From positions 1 to 47,836 of the forward strand of contig JBGSWL010000096.1 of the NCBI GenBank assembly GCA_041752455.1: a DNA stretch of 47,836 nt. Direction: 5' to 3'. The notes beneath the pieces were generated by a model. It saw only the letters and a program-made list of their open reading frames with translations, was not told the DNA's origin and did no database searches. Made by a program: the position numbers and the translations under genes. The DNA comes from JBGSWL01 sp041752455 (GTDB lineage Bacteria; Pseudomonadota; Alphaproteobacteria; Rhizobiales; Rhizobiaceae). Shown here in pieces: positions 41,664-47,836 of this stretch; position 1 is the stretch's first letter, and each line of letters opens with the position of its first letter.

Positions 41664-42277
41664 TGCGAAATCTGCTGACATTGGACCGATACCGGCTGGC
41701 GCTGGCAGCAACCATTGCAACGGTTGTGTCGTGTGCTGTCTCTTCGGGATCGGCAGCCGCATCGCCCATGCCGCTGAGCGGCCGCACCACCCAGCCGATC
41801 GGTCACTACGAGTTTTGCCAGAATGCGCCTGGCGAGTGCCGGCCCGTGAAGGCCGCCCAACCGCATCCGCTGGGCCCGGCAGACTGGAAGCGGATGGTTG
41901 ATCTCAACAACCAGATCAACACCGCAATCCGCCCGCTGACCGACATGGAAATCTGGGGCAAGGCCGAACTCTGGTCGTATCCGACCGATGTCGGCGATTG
42001 CGAAGACTATGTTTTGCTGAAGCGCCACATGCTGATCAAGTCCGGTTTTTCACCGTCCAATCTCCTGATCACCGTTGTACGCCAGCCCAATGGCGACGGT
42101 CACGCGGTCCTGACGGTCCGCACCGATCGCGGCGACTTCGTTCTCGATAATCTCGTGTCGCGCATCGATGATTGGCGCGACACCCCGTACACCTACCTCA
42201 AGCGCCAGAGCACGGCCCATGCCGGACGCTGGGAAGCCATTGAGGACAACAGACTGAACCTGTCAGCCGCGCGCTGA
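41663..42277 (+). CDS. Transglutaminase-like cysteine peptidase (BTLCP, LapG-like)
   Basis: 204 residues: signal peptide to about residue 33 (GSAAAS), then the periplasmic BTLCP/DUF920 domain. Catalytic triad visible: Cys in VGDCEDYVLLKRHML, His in GDGHAVLTV, Asp in FVLDNLVSRI. LapG of Pseudomonas, in the same family, cleaves a surface adhesin when c-di-GMP falls. No adhesin or LapD gene is in this window, so the substrate is unknown; stand-alone members are common in rhizobia. Confidence 0.92.
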   Translation: MRNLLTLDRYRLALAATIATVVSCAVSSGSAAASPMPLSGRTTQPIGHYEFCQNAPGECRPVKAAQPHPLGPADWKRMVDLNNQINTAIRPLTDMEIWGKAELWSYPTDVGDCEDYVLLKRHMLIKSGFSPSNLLITVVRQPNGDGHAVLTVRTDRGDFVLDNLVSRIDDWRDTPYTYLKRQSTAHAGRWEAIEDNRLNLSAAR

Positions 42278-42332
42278 AGGTCAACGAGCTGCCCTGGTCG
42301 AGTCCCCACCCACCCATCCCCAGACCGGGCAG

Positions 42333-42364
42333 AAAGCCGGCCTCCGCAAGGAGGCCGGCTTTTT
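42333..42364. terminator. Terminator between convergent peptidase and carbonic anhydrase genes
   Basis: 11-bp perfect stem AGCCGGCCTCC (42335-42345) / GGAGGCCGGCT (42350-42360), loop GCAA, then TTTTT on plus and TTTCT on minus. It can serve both genes. Confidence 0.9.
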
Positions 42365-42370
42365 CGTCTG

Positions 42371-42904
42371 TCACTCTGAGATACGGCGAAGGCCTTGGGC
42401 AAACCGCTTGGCGTTGTCCACGTAGTGGTCGGCAGATTGGCGCAGGCGCGCAATTGCCGCCTCGTCCAGCGTGCGCACCACCCGGGCCGGTGCTCCGACG
42501 ATCAGGCTGTTGTCGGGAAAGACCTTGCCTTCGGTGACAAGAGCGCCCGCGCCGACCAGGCTGTTGGCCCCGATCACCGCGCCGTTGAGGATGATCGCCC
42601 CGATCCCGATCAGGCTGTTGTCGCCGACCGTGCAGCCATGCAGCATGGCGCGATGGCCGATCGTGCACCCCTCGCCGATCGTCAGCGGATATCCCATGTC
42701 TGTGTGCATCACCGTGTGCTCCTGCACATTGGTGCGCGCACCGATGGTGATCGGCTCATTGTCCCCGCGAAGGACACAGCCGAACCAGATGCCGCTATCC
42801 TCGCCCAGAACGACCTGCCCGATCACATGCGCATCATCGGCAACGAAAGCCGGACCATGCCCGCCCGTCTGCGGGCCAAGACCGTCGATTGTATAGAGCG
42901 CCAT
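42371..42904 (-). CDS. Gamma carbonic anhydrase family protein
   Basis: 177 residues from ATG 42904; the open frame runs 108 codons further but shows no homology there. Left-handed beta-helix with the metal-binding His residues in QEHTVMHTD and IGHRAMLHGC. GDSGIWFGCVLRGDNEPI-type segment (residues 35-52) supplies the Arg and Gln/Asp of the active site. Belongs to the YrdA/PaaY-like group, where CO2 hydration is not always demonstrated. Confidence 0.92.
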   Translation of the reverse strand: MALYTIDGLGPQTGGHGPAFVADDAHVIGQVVLGEDSGIWFGCVLRGDNEPITIGARTNVQEHTVMHTDMGYPLTIGEGCTIGHRAMLHGCTVGDNSLIGIGAIILNGAVIGANSLVGAGALVTEGKVFPDNSLIVGAPARVVRTLDEAAIARLRQSADHYVDNAKRFAQGLRRISE

Positions 42905-42939
42905 CAAACTATTCCCGTGTCCTGTTTCAACCCTGCGCG

Positions 42940-43269
42940 TTACCACCCGGCAAGACCGGCAACATGACCGCCCAGACCGATCGCCACAAGGCCGATCGAT
43001 GCAGCCCAGAAGACGGTCAGCAACAAGGCGCCGGATCGCAGCAGCGCAAGGCGCAGGATCGGCGCATCCGGTCTGCCCGGCCAGCCGCGAAGCACCAGAA
43101 TCGGACCGGAGAGCGCAATGAACAACAGACTGGCGACTACGCCGAAATGGCGTACCATTGCCTCGTCGAGCGCCGGTGGTCGCGACAGCCGCGCTTCCAT
43201 CAGGCTGTGCACCGCCAGAGCAACGCAAAGTCCGGTCACCAGCACGGCCGGCAGAAGCATTTCAGGCAT
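42940..43269 (-). CDS. Small four-helix membrane protein of unknown function
   Basis: 109 residues: hydrophobic helices at about 4-22, 42-62, 72-90 and 92-106, with a conserved-looking loop ARLSRPPALDEAMVRHFG between the first two. I do not recognise the family with certainty; rhizobial genomes carry similar small membrane proteins. It lies 35 bases upstream of the carbonic anhydrase gene on the same strand, so the two may share a transcript. Confidence 0.75.
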   Translation of the reverse strand: MPEMLLPAVLVTGLCVALAVHSLMEARLSRPPALDEAMVRHFGVVASLLFIALSGPILVLRGWPGRPDAPILRLALLRSGALLLTVFWAASIGLVAIGLGGHVAGLAGW

Positions 43270-43359
43270 GATTTTTACCGCGCATTAACCCTGTTCACGT
43301 TGAACTGCGCTGCAAGTCCGGTGCCATGTGGGATGTGCCTAAGCGGCACAGGAATGCCA

Positions 43360-44127
43360 ATGCCTCGCCATGCAAACGCCGCCGCCACCGCTGGGGCAAA
43401 CCACACCGCAGAGCCGCACATCGCCGCCGGCCTGCCGGTTGCGGCCTGGCGCCTGCTGAAAATCGCCGGTGCGCTGGCACTTGTGTCAGTTGCGTTGCTG
43501 GTTGGCGCACAATGGCACGGCAAGAGCCTTCTCTCGGCTTACCAGTCAACCAGCACGGCGCCGATGCGTCTGGTTGTCGGCCGGGAAGTTTTGGATATTC
43601 CGCAGAACATGATCCGCCGGGCAGAAGATCGCCAGTCGGGTCTCACCGCGTCAGTGGACCTGCAAATCCTGTGGCCGCAGGCGAGCGGCCTGACCCGCGC
43701 GCTCGCGCCGCAATTTGCCGACACAAATCCCGAGACCACCGGCGTCGTTCTCATATCGGTCGCCGAACGCACGTCGCTTCTCGACATGCGCGCGCGCTAT
43801 GAGCCGGTCTACCGGGCCGCAGTCGTCCCGGGATCACAGCGTCAATTGGATGGCGGACTGGTGTCTGAGGCGCTGGACCCGATCTACGGCTACATGGACG
43901 AGGAGATCATCCATGCACCGGGCCACGGACTGGAGCCGGATTTCATCGCCCGTTGCCAAACGCCTCCGGAAGGCCAGCCCGGCCTTCTCCTGGCTTGTCA
44001 GGCCGACATCTTCGTCGGGCAATCCCTTGAAGCACGCATCCGGTTTGCCCGCCATCAATTGGCGGATTGGCAAGGCTTTTCGCGCGGGATCGACACGCTG
44101 CTTGCCGCGTTGATCGTCGCGCGCTGA
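43360..44127 (+). CDS. Conserved hypothetical protein with one membrane anchor
   Basis: 255 residues from ATG 43360, chosen for AGGA 7 bases upstream; in-frame ATG codons at 43354 and 43333 are alternatives. Pro/Ala-rich cytoplasmic start, one membrane helix (about 28-50), then a soluble domain with LVVGREVLDIPQNMIR, LQILWPQASGLT and three later Cys-containing or acidic stretches. The pattern of a strand ending IP-NMIR followed by LxxLWP recurs in rhizobial hypothetical proteins. No function can be assigned. Convergent with the DUF3126 gene, which ends at the next base. Confidence 0.78.
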   Translation: MPRHANAAATAGANHTAEPHIAAGLPVAAWRLLKIAGALALVSVALLVGAQWHGKSLLSAYQSTSTAPMRLVVGREVLDIPQNMIRRAEDRQSGLTASVDLQILWPQASGLTRALAPQFADTNPETTGVVLISVAERTSLLDMRARYEPVYRAAVVPGSQRQLDGGLVSEALDPIYGYMDEEIIHAPGHGLEPDFIARCQTPPEGQPGLLLACQADIFVGQSLEARIRFARHQLADWQGFSRGIDTLLAALIVAR

Positions 44128-44340
44128 TCAGTCCTCGAGGTCGATGTCGAGGATCGACATCGAGAGGTCATAGGACACTTCGCCTTCGTCATCGATCCGC
44201 GACACGATGCCGAGGAATTCTTCACCGAGATAAAGCTCCGCCGAATCCTCGAGCTTCGGACGCGCCTTCACGGACAGTGCCGCGTTGCCGAATGTGCGCC
44301 GGAAATAGTCCGACAGTTGCTGGAGTTCCTTGGCTTTCAC
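44128..44340 (-). CDS. DUF3126 family protein
   Basis: 70 residues starting with GTG at 44340 (GAGG about 8 bases upstream). Small acidic protein of a family found in alphaproteobacteria: VKAKELQQLSDYFRRTFGN, KARPKLEDSAELYLGEEFLG and an acidic end DLSMSILDIDLED. Function unknown. The first in-frame ATG-type start further up is antisense to other sequence and was not used. Confidence 0.85.
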   Translation of the reverse strand: MKAKELQQLSDYFRRTFGNAALSVKARPKLEDSAELYLGEEFLGIVSRIDDEGEVSYDLSMSILDIDLED

Positions 44341-44453
44341 GGGTGTGCCTCGCTGGTGAATGATGTGATTTGGGCTCAAACCACGCCCAAGCGCCGTTGG
44401 CAAGGTTGCCGGCAAAATGCCGCCGCAACTCGTGTCAGCGCAAAAAGGTCGTC

Positions 44454-45269
44454 TCAGCCGAGCATCTGGTCCATGACGCGGGCCGGTTCGGCGCAACCGC
44501 TGTCACCGACCACCTTGGCCGGAACGCCTGCCACGGTCTTGCATGGCGGAACGTCAGCCAGCACGACCGAGCCAGCGGCAACCTTGGCGCCGCAGCCGAC
44601 CGTGATGTTGCCGAGGATCTTGGCCCCGGCCCCGATCAGCACGCCGTTGCCGATCTTCGGATGCCGATCCGCGCCTTCCTTGCCGGTTCCGCCAAGGGTG
44701 ACGGAATGCAGGATCGAGACATCGTCACCGATGACCGCCGTTTCGCCGACGACGAGCCCGGTCGCGTGGTCAAGAAAGATGCCTTTGCCAATACGCGCCG
44801 CCGGGTTGATGTCTGTTTGGAATACCGACGACGACCGGCTCTGCAGGTAAAGCGCAAAATCACGCCGGCCATGGCGCAGCAGCCAATGGGCCAGCCGGTG
44901 CGTCTGGATCGCGTGAAATCCCTTGAAATAGAGAAGCGGCTCGATGAACCGCTGGCAGGCCGGGTCACGATCGAGGATCGCCTGAAGATCGACGCGCACC
45001 GCTTCGCCAAAACCGGGTTCCGCGTTGATCAGGCTGACAAAGCTCTGGCGGATCAGGTCGGCAGGAAGGTCCGGATGGTCAAGCCGTTCCGACACACGGT
45101 GCGCGACCGCATCTTCAAGGCTCGGCTGATTGAGAACATTGGCGTGGATGAAGGTTGCGAGCGCCGGCTCCTGCGCCGCCGTCATACGCGCATCGGAAAG
45201 GATCGACGACCAGATCGGATCAACGGCTTCCAGCCCGGTGGCTCTGCTGCGATGATAACCCTGTGTCAC
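44454..45269 (-). CDS. cysE: Serine O-acetyltransferase
   Basis: Acetylates L-serine, first step of cysteine synthesis. 271 residues from GTG 45269, which has GGAGG with a 6-base spacer; the open frame upstream has no ribosome site. N-terminal helical domain (about 1-140), then a beta-helix with DINPAARIGKGIFLDHATG, VSILHSVTLGGTGKEG and HPKIGNGVLIGAGAKILG. The catalytic Asp/His pair is in the LDHATG and RHPKIG stretches. The C-terminus is the usual inhibitor- and CysK-binding tail region. Confidence 0.95.
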   Translation of the reverse strand: MTQGYHRSRATGLEAVDPIWSSILSDARMTAAQEPALATFIHANVLNQPSLEDAVAHRVSERLDHPDLPADLIRQSFVSLINAEPGFGEAVRVDLQAILDRDPACQRFIEPLLYFKGFHAIQTHRLAHWLLRHGRRDFALYLQSRSSSVFQTDINPAARIGKGIFLDHATGLVVGETAVIGDDVSILHSVTLGGTGKEGADRHPKIGNGVLIGAGAKILGNITVGCGAKVAAGSVVLADVPPCKTVAGVPAKVVGDSGCAEPARVMDQMLG

Positions 45270-45337
45270 GGCAATCCTCCGTCGGACGTTGAGTTCCAAT
45301 CTAGCGCGTCCTGACCCGTTTTTGAAGGGCGGCGCCT

Positions 45338-46123
45338 TCACAACGTCGTTGACGCGGCCAGTGTGAGGCGATGACGGGACAGAAAGTCGAGCACGGCGCG
45401 TTTGAAATGCCGGTCGCCAACCGCCAGCATGTGGTCACGCCCGGCAATTTCGACGTGTTCACCTGCGGGGAGCATGGCCGCGAGCGGTTCGGGTGCACCG
45501 GCAATGTCGTCTTTGGTGCCAACGCCGACGAGTGCAGGAACGGCAATGGATGCGATCTGCTCTTGCGTCACCAGCGTGCGCGACGAACGGATGCACGCAG
45601 CAAGCGCCAGCCGGTCGCTGCCGGTCTGGTCGGCGAACGCACGAAACATCCGGCCGCGCTCATGCGTCACATCATCCAGCGACGGCGCAAGCAGCGCATC
45701 GGCAATCGGATCCCAGTCGCCGACCCCTTCCACCATGCCGATCCCGAGCCCGCCGAACACCAGCGTGGCAACACGTTCCGGATGCCCGAGCGCCAGAAAA
45801 GCGGAAATCCGCGCACCCATCGAATACCCCATCACATGGGCCCGCGAGATGGACAGATGATCAAGCAATGCGGCGGCGTCCCCGGCCATCTGCGGCGGAC
45901 TGTACAGCGCCGGATCATGCGGCTTGTCGCTGGCACCATGGCCGCGATTGTCGAGCGCCACAACGCGGTACCCGGCACCGGTCAGGGTTTCCACCCAGCC
46001 CGGATTGATCCAGTTGACGGCCATGGTGGAGGCAAATCCGTGGATCAGGAGCACCGGCTCTGCGGATCGCAGACCTTCGTCGAGGTAGGCGAGCGTCAGA
46101 TCGTCATTGCGAAATTGCGGCAT
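45338..46123 (-). CDS. Alpha/beta hydrolase
   Basis: 261 residues. Oxyanion region LLIHGFAS, nucleophile Ser in MGYSMGARIS, acid Asp in VGTKDDIAG, catalytic His in EIAGRDHMLAV. LDNRGHGASDKP is typical of the MhpC/BioH-like group. Substrate unknown. No signal peptide. Divergent from the CHCC zinc-finger gene; cysE lies 68 bases downstream on the same strand. Confidence 0.92.
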   Translation of the reverse strand: MPQFRNDDLTLAYLDEGLRSAEPVLLIHGFASTMAVNWINPGWVETLTGAGYRVVALDNRGHGASDKPHDPALYSPPQMAGDAAALLDHLSISRAHVMGYSMGARISAFLALGHPERVATLVFGGLGIGMVEGVGDWDPIADALLAPSLDDVTHERGRMFRAFADQTGSDRLALAACIRSSRTLVTQEQIASIAVPALVGVGTKDDIAGAPEPLAAMLPAGEHVEIAGRDHMLAVGDRHFKRAVLDFLSRHRLTLAASTTL

Positions 46124-46212
46124 AGGCGACGGCTTCTTCCGTTTTTGCGCACCCCTACAGGCGCTTTTGTCGAATGGTGACTGGCATTTTCACACCGGCT
46201 TGGCTACCAGTT

Positions 46213-46226
46213 TTGCATTGATGCAA
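46213..46226 (+). promoter_or_regulatory. Palindrome TTGCATTGATGCAA
   Basis: Six-base arms TTGCAT / ATGCAA around TG, in the 144-base divergent gap between the hydrolase and the zinc-finger gene, 42 bases before the latter's start. Candidate operator for one or both; the regulator cannot be named. Confidence 0.35.
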
Positions 46227-46267
46227 GAGCCGCGTGACGAACGCGAGACGACGAGGGAACCTTCGAC

Positions 46268-46522
46268 ATGGCACATGGTTTGACCCCCCATTTCCAGAAC
46301 GACGCCGGACATGCGCGCATTGCGATGGGCGTCAAGGAGTTCATGTGCATTGGTGCCAATCCGCCATTCGATCACCCGCATGTCTTTCTCGACCTGGGCG
46401 ATGCGACCGAGAAAGTCTGTCCCTACTGCTCGACGCTTTACGTCTTCGATGCGTCCCTGCATGATGACGCGACGATCCCGGCAGGCTGCGCATGGCATCC
46501 TGCGGTAGTGACAGCGGCCTGA
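46268..46522 (+). CDS. CHCC zinc-finger protein (NDUFS6-like domain)
   Basis: 84 residues. The zinc ligands of the zf-CHCC family are visible: FMCIGANPPFDHPHVFLDLGD supplies Cys and His, KVCPYCSTLY the CxxC pair. This is the domain of the complex I accessory subunit NDUFS6; bacterial copies are free-standing. ATG 46268 follows a GAACC-type weak ribosome site. The FAD monooxygenase starts 6 bases after its stop. Confidence 0.9.
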   Translation: MAHGLTPHFQNDAGHARIAMGVKEFMCIGANPPFDHPHVFLDLGDATEKVCPYCSTLYVFDASLHDDATIPAGCAWHPAVVTAA

Positions 46523-46528
46523 CCGGCG

Positions 46529-47725
46529 ATGCCGATGGCCAGTGCATCGGACACCGCCAATAAACATGACGTGGTGATTGCCGGGGCCGGCATTGCGGGC
46601 CTTGCGGCCGCCGTAGCTCTGGCCGCAGAACAGATCGACGTCACGGTGATCGAGGCATTTGATGCACCCTCCGAGGTTGGTGCTGGCATTCAGGTTCCGC
46701 CGAACGCGACCCATGTGCTGGAGCAACTCGGCCTTCTCGAGGCGCTGGCGCAAAAGTCGGTGCGCCCGCAGGCTATCTGTCTCGGCGATGCCGTGACCGG
46801 CAAGATCATCTTCGAAATGCCGGTCAACGATGACCGCCAGGAACTGCCGTGGCTGACCACCCATCGCGCCAGCCTGCACGGCGTCTTGTGGGATGCGGCC
46901 CGCACAAACAGCCGTATCAGGATCTTGACCGGACACCGGATTGTCGATGTGCGCGAGACTGACAGCGACGTGACGCTTTCGGTGACGTTTCGCGGCGACC
47001 GGTCCGACCTTTCGGCCCGCTGCGTGATCGGCGCCGACGGCATGTGGTCGGCGGTACGCAATGCCGTTCCCGGTGCCATCACGCCTTCGGCGACCGGGCG
47101 CGTGGCGCTGCGCGCCGTTGTGCCCGCCACAGCCCATTCGCCCGCAGACCGGGTGATCGCCTGGATGGCGCCGGACGCCCATCTCGTCACCTATCCGATG
47201 CGCAATGCGGCGACCCGCAATCTGATTGCCGTCGTGAAGGGCACCGCCAAGACCGGCAGCTGGTCGCAGGATGCTGACCGGGCAATGCTCCTGAAGCTGA
47301 TCGACAGCCTGAAAAATACCGCCGACGCCCACCTGACCGACAGCGCCGAGTGGAAACTCTGGCCGCTCTATACAGTACCCCTCTCCAGCGCCTGGCATTC
47401 GCGGCGCATTTGTCTGATCGGCGATGCCGCGCACGGGCTCGAGCCGTTTGCGGCACAGGGCGCGGCGATGGCGATCGAAGATGCCTATGCGCTTGCGCGC
47501 CTGATGGCGCACAGCCTTGGCCATGGTGATGCATCACATGCATTTTCTGCTTGGGAGCGGGCGCGGCGCGGCCGGATCGACCGCGTTTCGAAGCGCACCG
47601 CCTTCAACCGCTTCACCTACCACCAGTCCGGCCCGGGACGCCTGGTGCGCAATGCGGTTCTGCGGATGAAAAGTGCCGAGAGCGCCCGCGCCGATCTCGA
47701 TTGGCTTTACGATTACCGGGCGTGA
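46529..47725 (+). CDS. FAD-dependent monooxygenase
   Basis: 398 residues, class A flavoprotein hydroxylase of the UbiH/salicylate hydroxylase type. FAD-binding motifs: DVVIAGAGIAGLAAAVAL (GxGxxG), GADGMWSAVR (DG) and CLIGDAAHGLEPFAAQGAAM (GD). Substrate cannot be read from sequence; salicylate-like aromatic or ubiquinone intermediates are possible. Starts at ATG 46529 (or 46535). Directly follows the CHCC gene, so the two are probably one transcript. Confidence 0.92.
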   Translation: MPMASASDTANKHDVVIAGAGIAGLAAAVALAAEQIDVTVIEAFDAPSEVGAGIQVPPNATHVLEQLGLLEALAQKSVRPQAICLGDAVTGKIIFEMPVNDDRQELPWLTTHRASLHGVLWDAARTNSRIRILTGHRIVDVRETDSDVTLSVTFRGDRSDLSARCVIGADGMWSAVRNAVPGAITPSATGRVALRAVVPATAHSPADRVIAWMAPDAHLVTYPMRNAATRNLIAVVKGTAKTGSWSQDADRAMLLKLIDSLKNTADAHLTDSAEWKLWPLYTVPLSSAWHSRRICLIGDAAHGLEPFAAQGAAMAIEDAYALARLMAHSLGHGDASHAFSAWERARRGRIDRVSKRTAFNRFTYHQSGPGRLVRNAVLRMKSAESARADLDWLYDYRA

Positions 47726-47749
47726 TCCTGACGGAGCCGGAAATACAAG

Positions 47750-47775
47750 CGCCGGGCAATTGGCCCGGCGTTGCT
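47750..47775. terminator. Hairpin between convergent genes
   Basis: CGCCGGGC / GCCCGGCG, 8-bp perfect stem with loop AATTG, between the FAD monooxygenase stop (47725) and the minus-strand gene at the right edge. T tracts are short on both sides. Confidence 0.6.
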
Positions 47776-47800
47776 TCAATAGCCGTCTCCGCCAACCGGA

Positions 47801-47836
47801 TCAGTGCAGGATCTGGCTGAGGAACAGCTTGGTGCG
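47801..47836 (-). CDS. Last codons of an amino-acid ABC transporter ATPase (partial)
   Basis: Only 11 residues before a TGA are inside the window: RTKLFLSQILH. This ending is characteristic of polar amino-acid ABC transporter ATP-binding proteins (HisP/GlnQ/AapP type), where the last residues read RTK.FL..IL. The rest of the gene lies beyond the right edge, so the call rests on this short tail and the terminator-like hairpin just after it. Confidence 0.5.
   Translation of the reverse strand, partial: RTKLFLSQILH

Noticed and set aside
42290..42330. tRNA-like GGTCGAGTCCCCACC segment after the cysteine peptidase
   Set aside because: No acceptor stem, anticodon or D arm can be formed around it.
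1..47836. CRISPR arrays, IS elements, prophage, toxin-antitoxin or defence genes
   Set aside because: Searched by eye on both strands and found none; gene content is core throughout.

Overview
The window reads as a stretch of chromosome from an alphaproteobacterium of the order Hyphomicrobiales (Rhizobiales). Reasons: GC-rich coding sequence; the block rpsB-tsf-pyrH-frr-uppS-cdsA-rseP-bamA-lpxD-fabZ-lpxA-lpxI-lpxB with gltA and gltX next to it; a MipZ division-site ATPase; and alphaproteobacterial protein families (EipB/DUF1849, DUF1489, DUF3126, ClpS-ClpA beside a phasin). I cannot name the genus. I see no phage, insertion sequence, plasmid, CRISPR or tRNA signal. Most of the window is core genome, so the less ordinary material sits in intergenic regions and small gene groups.

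Layout. 1-2.6 kb: 3' part of gltX, then gltA (+), ending at a shared bidirectional terminator. 2.6-15.8 kb: one long minus-strand block, transcribed right to left, from translation and UMP kinase (rpsB, tsf, pyrH, frr) through undecaprenyl-PP and CDP-diacylglycerol synthesis (uppS, cdsA) and outer-membrane protein biogenesis (rseP, bamA) to lipid A (lpxD, fabZ, lpxA, lpxI, lpxB). Most of its genes from uppS onward are closely packed or overlap. 15.9-19.8 kb: eipB (-), divergent from a plus-strand run of RidA-like protein, glycerophosphodiester phosphodiesterase, N-acyltransferase and HIT protein. 19.8-24.6 kb: azlC-azlD, clpS-clpA and a phasin, all minus. 24.7-31.9 kb: a D-Ala-D-Ala carboxypeptidase with SPOR domain (+), then minus-strand J-domain, VWA, mipZ, DUF1489, sdaA, an unlisted small membrane-protein ORF, and a YdcF protein. 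32-34.4 kb: a three-gene overlapping plus-strand operon (EamA transporter, acyltransferase-like membrane protein with a Cys-rich tail, ICMT-like methyltransferase). 34.4-39.8 kb: MerR regulator, mgtE, yidD, IscU-like scaffold (-), folE and hisI (+), CBS protein and rhomboid (-). 39.8-42.3 kb: an orphan terminator with a possible sRNA or leader, a PAS protein, a tandem PilZ protein and a LapG-like cysteine peptidase. 42.4-47.8 kb: gamma carbonic anhydrase, two poorly characterised proteins, DUF3126, cysE, alpha/beta hydrolase, CHCC zinc-finger protein, FAD monooxygenase, and the last codons of an ABC ATPase.

How the genes fit together. The dominant theme is the cell envelope: lipid A enzymes, BamA and its neighbours, EipB, the carboxypeptidase, YdcF, rhomboid and the MipZ cluster. 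A second theme is proteostasis (ClpAPS adaptor and unfoldase, J-domain protein, rhomboid). A third is a possible c-di-GMP/adhesin group (PilZ plus LapG-like peptidase). The best leads for something undescribed are the small membrane ORF with its own promoter-like region and terminator near 30.7 kb, the orphan minus-strand terminator near 39.8 kb, the ribosome-site hairpin before the cysteine peptidase at 41.65 kb, competing hairpins before folE, the twin CX3C tail of the acyltransferase-like protein, and the mipZ-VWA-J-domain cluster. None of these is proven by the sequence alone.
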